This document shows positions 61,333 through 64,000 of a DNA stretch of 64,000 nucleotides, in pieces. The stretch lies in assembly GCA_963724435.1 (NCBI GenBank), contig CAVRUN010000017.1:1-64000 (forward strand), read 5' to 3'. The DNA comes from AP-15 sp963724435. GTDB lineage: Bacteria > Pseudomonadota > Alphaproteobacteria > ATCC43930 > CGMCC-115725. Each line of letters starts with the position of its first letter. Within the stretch, counting starts at the first letter, position 1. The notes under the pieces were generated by a model. It made no database searches. It was not told the DNA's origin and worked only from the letters and a program-made list of their open reading frames with translations. Position numbers and translations under genes: made by a program.

Positions 61333-62076
61333 TCAACCGTCGAGCCATCTCTCGTAATCCTTGGCGAGCCCGGCAACGGCGGTTTCGTAAAGACGTTTGC
61401 CGGCCTCGGGTGTCGCCAAGGCCGAGTTGGAGCCGATGCGGCCATCCGGGAAGTTGCGGCGGTAGTCGGCAGCGTCGGTGAAGTCGCCGCGCGGTGCAAT
61501 CGGTGGATCGAGAGGCGCCTCTTTGATCGCCTCCGGGTGGGCGAATTGGGTCACCGCGACCTCGCTCGGGGTCGCATGGCTGCCCTCGGAATCGCCATAG
61601 AGCTCTTTCGCCAGCGGCATCACCCCTTCGGCTTGCCACCAATTCCGCAACCGGCATTTGATCGGCGCGACGCTGCCGGCGGGTGCCATGCTGCGCCCCG
61701 CATAGATCTCGGAAAACGCAGCCGAGATCGTAGCGATGTTCCCGCCATGGCCATTGATGAAGTAAAAGCGCTCGAAGCCGTGCACCGCGAGCAACTCGAC
61801 CATGTCGCGCAACACCGCGATCAGGGTGCTCGGCCGCAATGTGACCGAACCGGCAAAGGCCATGTGGTGCTGCGCCATGCCGACCCCGATTGTCGGGCCG
61901 ACCAGCGCGCCGGCCATCTCACCGACCCCGCGAGCGATGATCTCGGCGCAGATCGCGTCGGTGCCGATCAGACCGACCGGTCCATGCTGCTCGGTCGAAC
62001 CGATCGGCATAATGATGCCGCGGCGTTTCTGGAGGTAGGCCTCGACCTCCGGCCAGGTCTGCAAATGCAGCTGCAT
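61333..62076 (-). CDS. Creatininase-family amidohydrolase
   Basis: 247 residues, normal length. The metal-binding residues of the family can be placed: Glu and His in MPIGSTEQHGPVGLIGTDAI (E..H......D), the NGHGGN loop in FYFINGHGGNIATISAAF, and Glu in GSHATPSEVAVTQFAHPE. These bind two metals and water. Family members cleave creatinine, mycofactocin precursors, or dialkyl-formamide-type amides (FAPy deformylase); which of these applies cannot be told from sequence. The ATG at 62076 follows GGAGGGAAGGGCA. No signal peptide is present, so it is cytoplasmic. Confidence 0.87.
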   Translation of the reverse strand: MQLHLQTWPEVEAYLQKRRGIIMPIGSTEQHGPVGLIGTDAICAEIIARGVGEMAGALVGPTIGVGMAQHHMAFAGSVTLRPSTLIAVLRDMVELLAVHGFERFYFINGHGGNIATISAAFSEIYAGRSMAPAGSVAPIKCRLRNWWQAEGVMPLAKELYGDSEGSHATPSEVAVTQFAHPEAIKEAPLDPPIAPRGDFTDAADYRRNFPDGRIGSNSALATPEAGKRLYETAVAGLAKDYERWLDG

Positions 62077-62157
62077 TGCCCTTCCCTCCTGTTAAGCTGA
62101 TCAGTATCGCCGCTATCGATTGGGCAGGCAGTTGCCGCCGATGCGAAAAGGCGGGAC

Positions 62158-62964
62158 TCAGTCCAGGACTTCGCTATCGATGGCGTCCAGTTCTGCAGTT
62201 TTACCGCGCTCGCGCGGCCCGGCGAAAGCCGTCACCACGCCATGCAACGTGCGCAATTCCTGCTCGGTACAGCGCGCCCGCTGAAACAGGCTGCGCAGAT
62301 TGCGGACCATGCTCGGACGGCTCTCGGGATGGCGCAGAAAACCGTTCTTGATCAGCGCCTCTTCGAGATGCCCAAAAAAATTGAACAGCTCGGCTTTGGT
62401 TGCCGGACGGCTAAGCCCGGTATGAACGGTTTCCGCCGGTGCTTCGATGCCGGCGGTGTACCACTCATAGCCGACGATCATCACTGCCTGGGCCAGGTTC
62501 AATGACGAAAAGCCCGGATTGAGCGGCACTGTAAGGACCGTATCGGCCAAGGTTATCGCGTCGTTCAACAACCCGGTGCGCTCTGGGCCAAAGAGCACGC
62601 CGCACGGCTCCGTCGCCGCGCTATGGGCGCGCATCTCGGCCGCTGCCTGACGCGGCGTGACCTCGCGCCGGACCATGCCGCGGTCGCGGGCGGTGGAGGC
62701 GTAGACATGGACGAGGTCGGCCACCGCCGCCGCGATCGACGGATACAGCCGCGCCCTGTCCAGCACCCAATCGGCGCCGCTCGCCGCCGCCACCGCTTTC
62801 GCCGACGGCCACCCATCGCGCGGGCGCACCAGGCGCAAATCATCGAGCGCGCAATTCATCATTGCCCGCGCGGCCGTGCCAATATTTTCCCCGAGCTGCG
62901 GTTCAACGAGAATGATCGCGGGCCCGCCCGCGGTAGCGCGACGGCGATGATCGGTGCCGGCCAT
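62158..62964 (-). CDS. trmJ: tRNA (cytidine/uridine-2'-O) methyltransferase, TrmJ-like
   Basis: 268 residues, a SpoU/TrmH-family (SPOUT) methyltransferase. It would methylate the ribose of residue 32 in the tRNA anticodon loop using SAM. Motif 1 is AIILVEPQLGENIGTAARAM with MNCALDDLRLVRPRDGW, motif 2 is GVLFGPERTGLLNDAITLAD and motif 3 is VPLNPGFSSLNLAQAVMIVG, where the Asn and Ser of the knot are conserved. The C-terminal extension (KAELFNFFGHLEEALIKNGF) is the TrmJ dimer part. The start at 62964 touches the stop of the small gene at 62965, so it is likely co-transcribed with the toxin/immunity-like pair and cysS upstream. A core translation gene. Confidence 0.9.
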   Translation of the reverse strand: MAGTDHRRRATAGGPAIILVEPQLGENIGTAARAMMNCALDDLRLVRPRDGWPSAKAVAAASGADWVLDRARLYPSIAAAVADLVHVYASTARDRGMVRREVTPRQAAAEMRAHSAATEPCGVLFGPERTGLLNDAITLADTVLTVPLNPGFSSLNLAQAVMIVGYEWYTAGIEAPAETVHTGLSRPATKAELFNFFGHLEEALIKNGFLRHPESRPSMVRNLRSLFQRARCTEQELRTLHGVVTAFAGPRERGKTAELDAIDSEVLD

Positions 62965-63174
62965 CTAATGCGGCGTGTTCTCTAGAACTATGCGCACCGC
63001 TTTGAGCCAATCTTCCCAAGCGGCAGCATCGGCGGGCCGGCCATCAGCCATCATTTGTATATCACTAAGAACCGCAGCCAGATCTCCGCCGTCGTGAACC
63101 CTTTTCCGATATTCGTCGAGAAACTTGGACATCGCCCGAAAGCCCTGCTCCGTCGACATCGTCAGGTTATCCAA
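62965..63174 (-). CDS. Small immunity-like protein
   Basis: 69 residues, acidic: GFRAMSKFLDEYRKRVHDGG, DLAAVLSDIQMMADGRPADA then AAWEDWLKAVRIVLEN. The pattern AMxxFLxxY, LLSDIQ, DG, AAWEDW is what I know from small CdiI-type immunity proteins that accompany contact-dependent or polymorphic toxins. Its start overlaps the end of the upstream gene (63167-63174), the usual toxin-immunity arrangement. The stop abuts the trmJ start. The assignment rests on pattern and position; no structure or activity evidence exists. Confidence 0.65.
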   Translation of the reverse strand: MDNLTMSTEQGFRAMSKFLDEYRKRVHDGGDLAAVLSDIQMMADGRPADAAAWEDWLKAVRIVLENTPH

Positions 63175-63544
63175 GATTGCGCTCCGTATCCCGCCTTATG
63201 GATAGGCCAACAGCGACATCGAATGACCGAGGCTTGAGATTGAGACCACCGTTGATTACTCGCCCATCTTTGATTTGGACCCATATCTGGCTGCCATCAG
63301 GCATCATCTCTTCCGCCCAAAGAATTCCGAACCGGTCTACACCGAGCTGACTTTCCGGGTCGCGGGCGACCCTAAGCAAGCGACTGCGATTTTCCGGCGT
63401 GTCATCCGCGAAGTGACCCTCAGCGTTGCGAAAGATATGTCTCAATCTGCGCTCGTCTATCCGAATAGGCGTCCGGCGAAGACGCGCGAGCAATCGGATG
63501 GCCGCACGCCAAGCCCTGCCGACCGGGCCAAATCGGATAAACAT
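63167..63544 (-). CDS. Compact toxin-domain-like protein
   Basis: 125 residues. A basic N-terminal part (MFIRFGPVGRAWRAAIRLLA; RLRRTPIRID) precedes RLRHIFRNAEGHFADDTPEN, RSRLLRVARDPESQLGVDRF, GILWAEEMMPDGSQIWVQIK and DGRVINGGLNLKPRSFD. The elements HIFRxAxGH, DTPENR, LG-D-FG, DGSQ(V/I)W and NGG-N recur in C-terminal toxin domains of large polymorphic and contact-dependent secreted proteins. Here the domain stands alone, with no long delivery protein, only about 45 N-terminal residues ahead of it. It overlaps the immunity-like gene by 8 bases and lies 30 bases after cysS on the same strand. Its activity, if any, is unknown. The ATG at 63544 has no clear ribosome site. Confidence 0.65.
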   Translation of the reverse strand: MFIRFGPVGRAWRAAIRLLARLRRTPIRIDERRLRHIFRNAEGHFADDTPENRSRLLRVARDPESQLGVDRFGILWAEEMMPDGSQIWVQIKDGRVINGGLNLKPRSFDVAVGLSIRRDTERNLG

Positions 63545-63574
63545 CTCGGATATGGCAATTAGAGCATGTCATGC

Positions 63575-64000
63575 CTAATCCCTGCGCCACCAGGTGGTGG
63601 TGCCGTCGGGGCGGTCTTCGAGCAAGATGCCCTCGGACGCGAGGGCGGCGCGAATTTTGTCCGCTTCGCCAAATCGACGCTGGCGTCGCGCGGCTGCGCG
63701 CAAGGCGATCTGCTCCTCGATCCGGTGTTCGTCGGCCTGGGCGCTGCCGCGCAGCCAAGTCAGCGGGTCCTGTTCCAACAACCCAATCAGCTGGCCGCCT
63801 TGTTCGAGGGCGCGCTGCAGCGCCGACCGCACCGCGTCCGAAGTCGTCCGGTTGATGGCGCCGACCAGCTCGTGCAAGCGGGTCAAGGCGAGCGGGGTGT
63901 TGAGGTCGTCTCCGAGCGCGTCCTTCACTGGCCGCAATGCCTCTTCCGCCTCGCCAAAGCGCTCGAACACTGGGTCACGCGACAGGGTCAGCGCCCGGTA
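63575..64000 (-). CDS. cysS: Cysteinyl-tRNA synthetase, C-terminal part (runs off the window)
   Basis: The last 141 residues of CysS; the gene starts beyond position 64000 and its frame is open to the window edge. Recognisable parts are VKDALGDDLNTPLALTRLHE followed by LVGAINRTTSD, the DALR-like helical domain that binds the anticodon, and the end RRFGEADKIRAALASEGILL with EDRPDGTTTWWRRD, the typical CysS closure (ADxIRxxLxxxGIxLEDxxxGTxW). It charges tRNA-Cys with cysteine in the cytoplasm. The catalytic HIGH/KMSKS part is outside. The toxin-like gene follows after 30 bases. Confidence 0.93.
   Translation of the reverse strand, partial: YRALTLSRDPVFERFGEAEEALRPVKDALGDDLNTPLALTRLHELVGAINRTTSDAVRSALQRALEQGGQLIGLLEQDPLTWLRGSAQADEHRIEEQIALRAAARRQRRFGEADKIRAALASEGILLEDRPDGTTTWWRRD

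Overview
The window is high-GC, gene-dense DNA that reads as an alphaproteobacterium. Pointers are groES-groEL behind a CIRCE operator, an Ugd/GalE/UXS sugar-nucleotide set, DUF4337, EcsC, RMD1/YagE and AI-2E-type membrane proteins, a Tat-exported SMP-30 protein, and interspersed GC-rich palindromes. The genus cannot be told from this sequence.

Positions 1-17450 are an accessory and decaying zone. They hold an acyl-CoA dehydrogenase-like pseudogene divergent from a frameshifted winged-helix/TPR regulator, then a nest of insertion sequences (about 4129-8975): a dead IS630 is interrupted by an IS481-family element that itself carries a second, intact IS481-family element, with an IS110 element next to it. 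After an SMP-30 lactonase-like gene and a 2-hydroxyacid dehydrogenase comes a group II intron with a recognisable domain V but a broken reverse transcriptase. Two copies of a tRNA-like 3' half flank a GMC oxidoreductase operon and suggest an old integration scar. An intact tRNA-Asn follows.

Positions 17690-31225 carry a DUF4337 protein, a membrane-anchored M23 peptidase and a glycan locus: galE, a glycoside hydrolase-glycosyltransferase fusion and an ABC exporter on the minus strand, divergent from ugd and uxs on the plus strand. Together these could make UDP-Gal, UDP-GlcA and UDP-Xyl, polymerise a glycan and export it. A sulfate-activation operon (cysD, cysNC) lies next to it, but both genes carry a one-base insertion.

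Positions 31380-46988 hold a protease-dead HtrA-like protein, groES-groEL, a small cluster with a secreted cysteine-rich-repeat protein and a stand-alone ABC membrane domain, an IS1111-type element, a frameshifted channel-like gene, an AT-rich orphan membrane gene, a CaiB-type CoA-transferase divergent from a formate/nitrite-type transporter plus mgtC, a long protein of unknown function, and cysE.

Positions 47107-64000 are mostly intact: a secreted TIGR03790-like protein, a molybdopterin oxidoreductase followed by a VWA-like protein and a membrane J-protein, a transglutaminase-like protein, an acetate-uptake (YaaH) protein, a ClpP-fold protein coupled to a small helical protein, EcsC, MFS, AI-2E and RMD1 proteins, creatininase with an unlisted 48-residue membrane protein, TrmJ, a compact toxin/immunity-like pair, and the 3' end of cysS running off the window. 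Single-base indels recur in otherwise conserved genes, so true decay and sequencing error need to be told apart.
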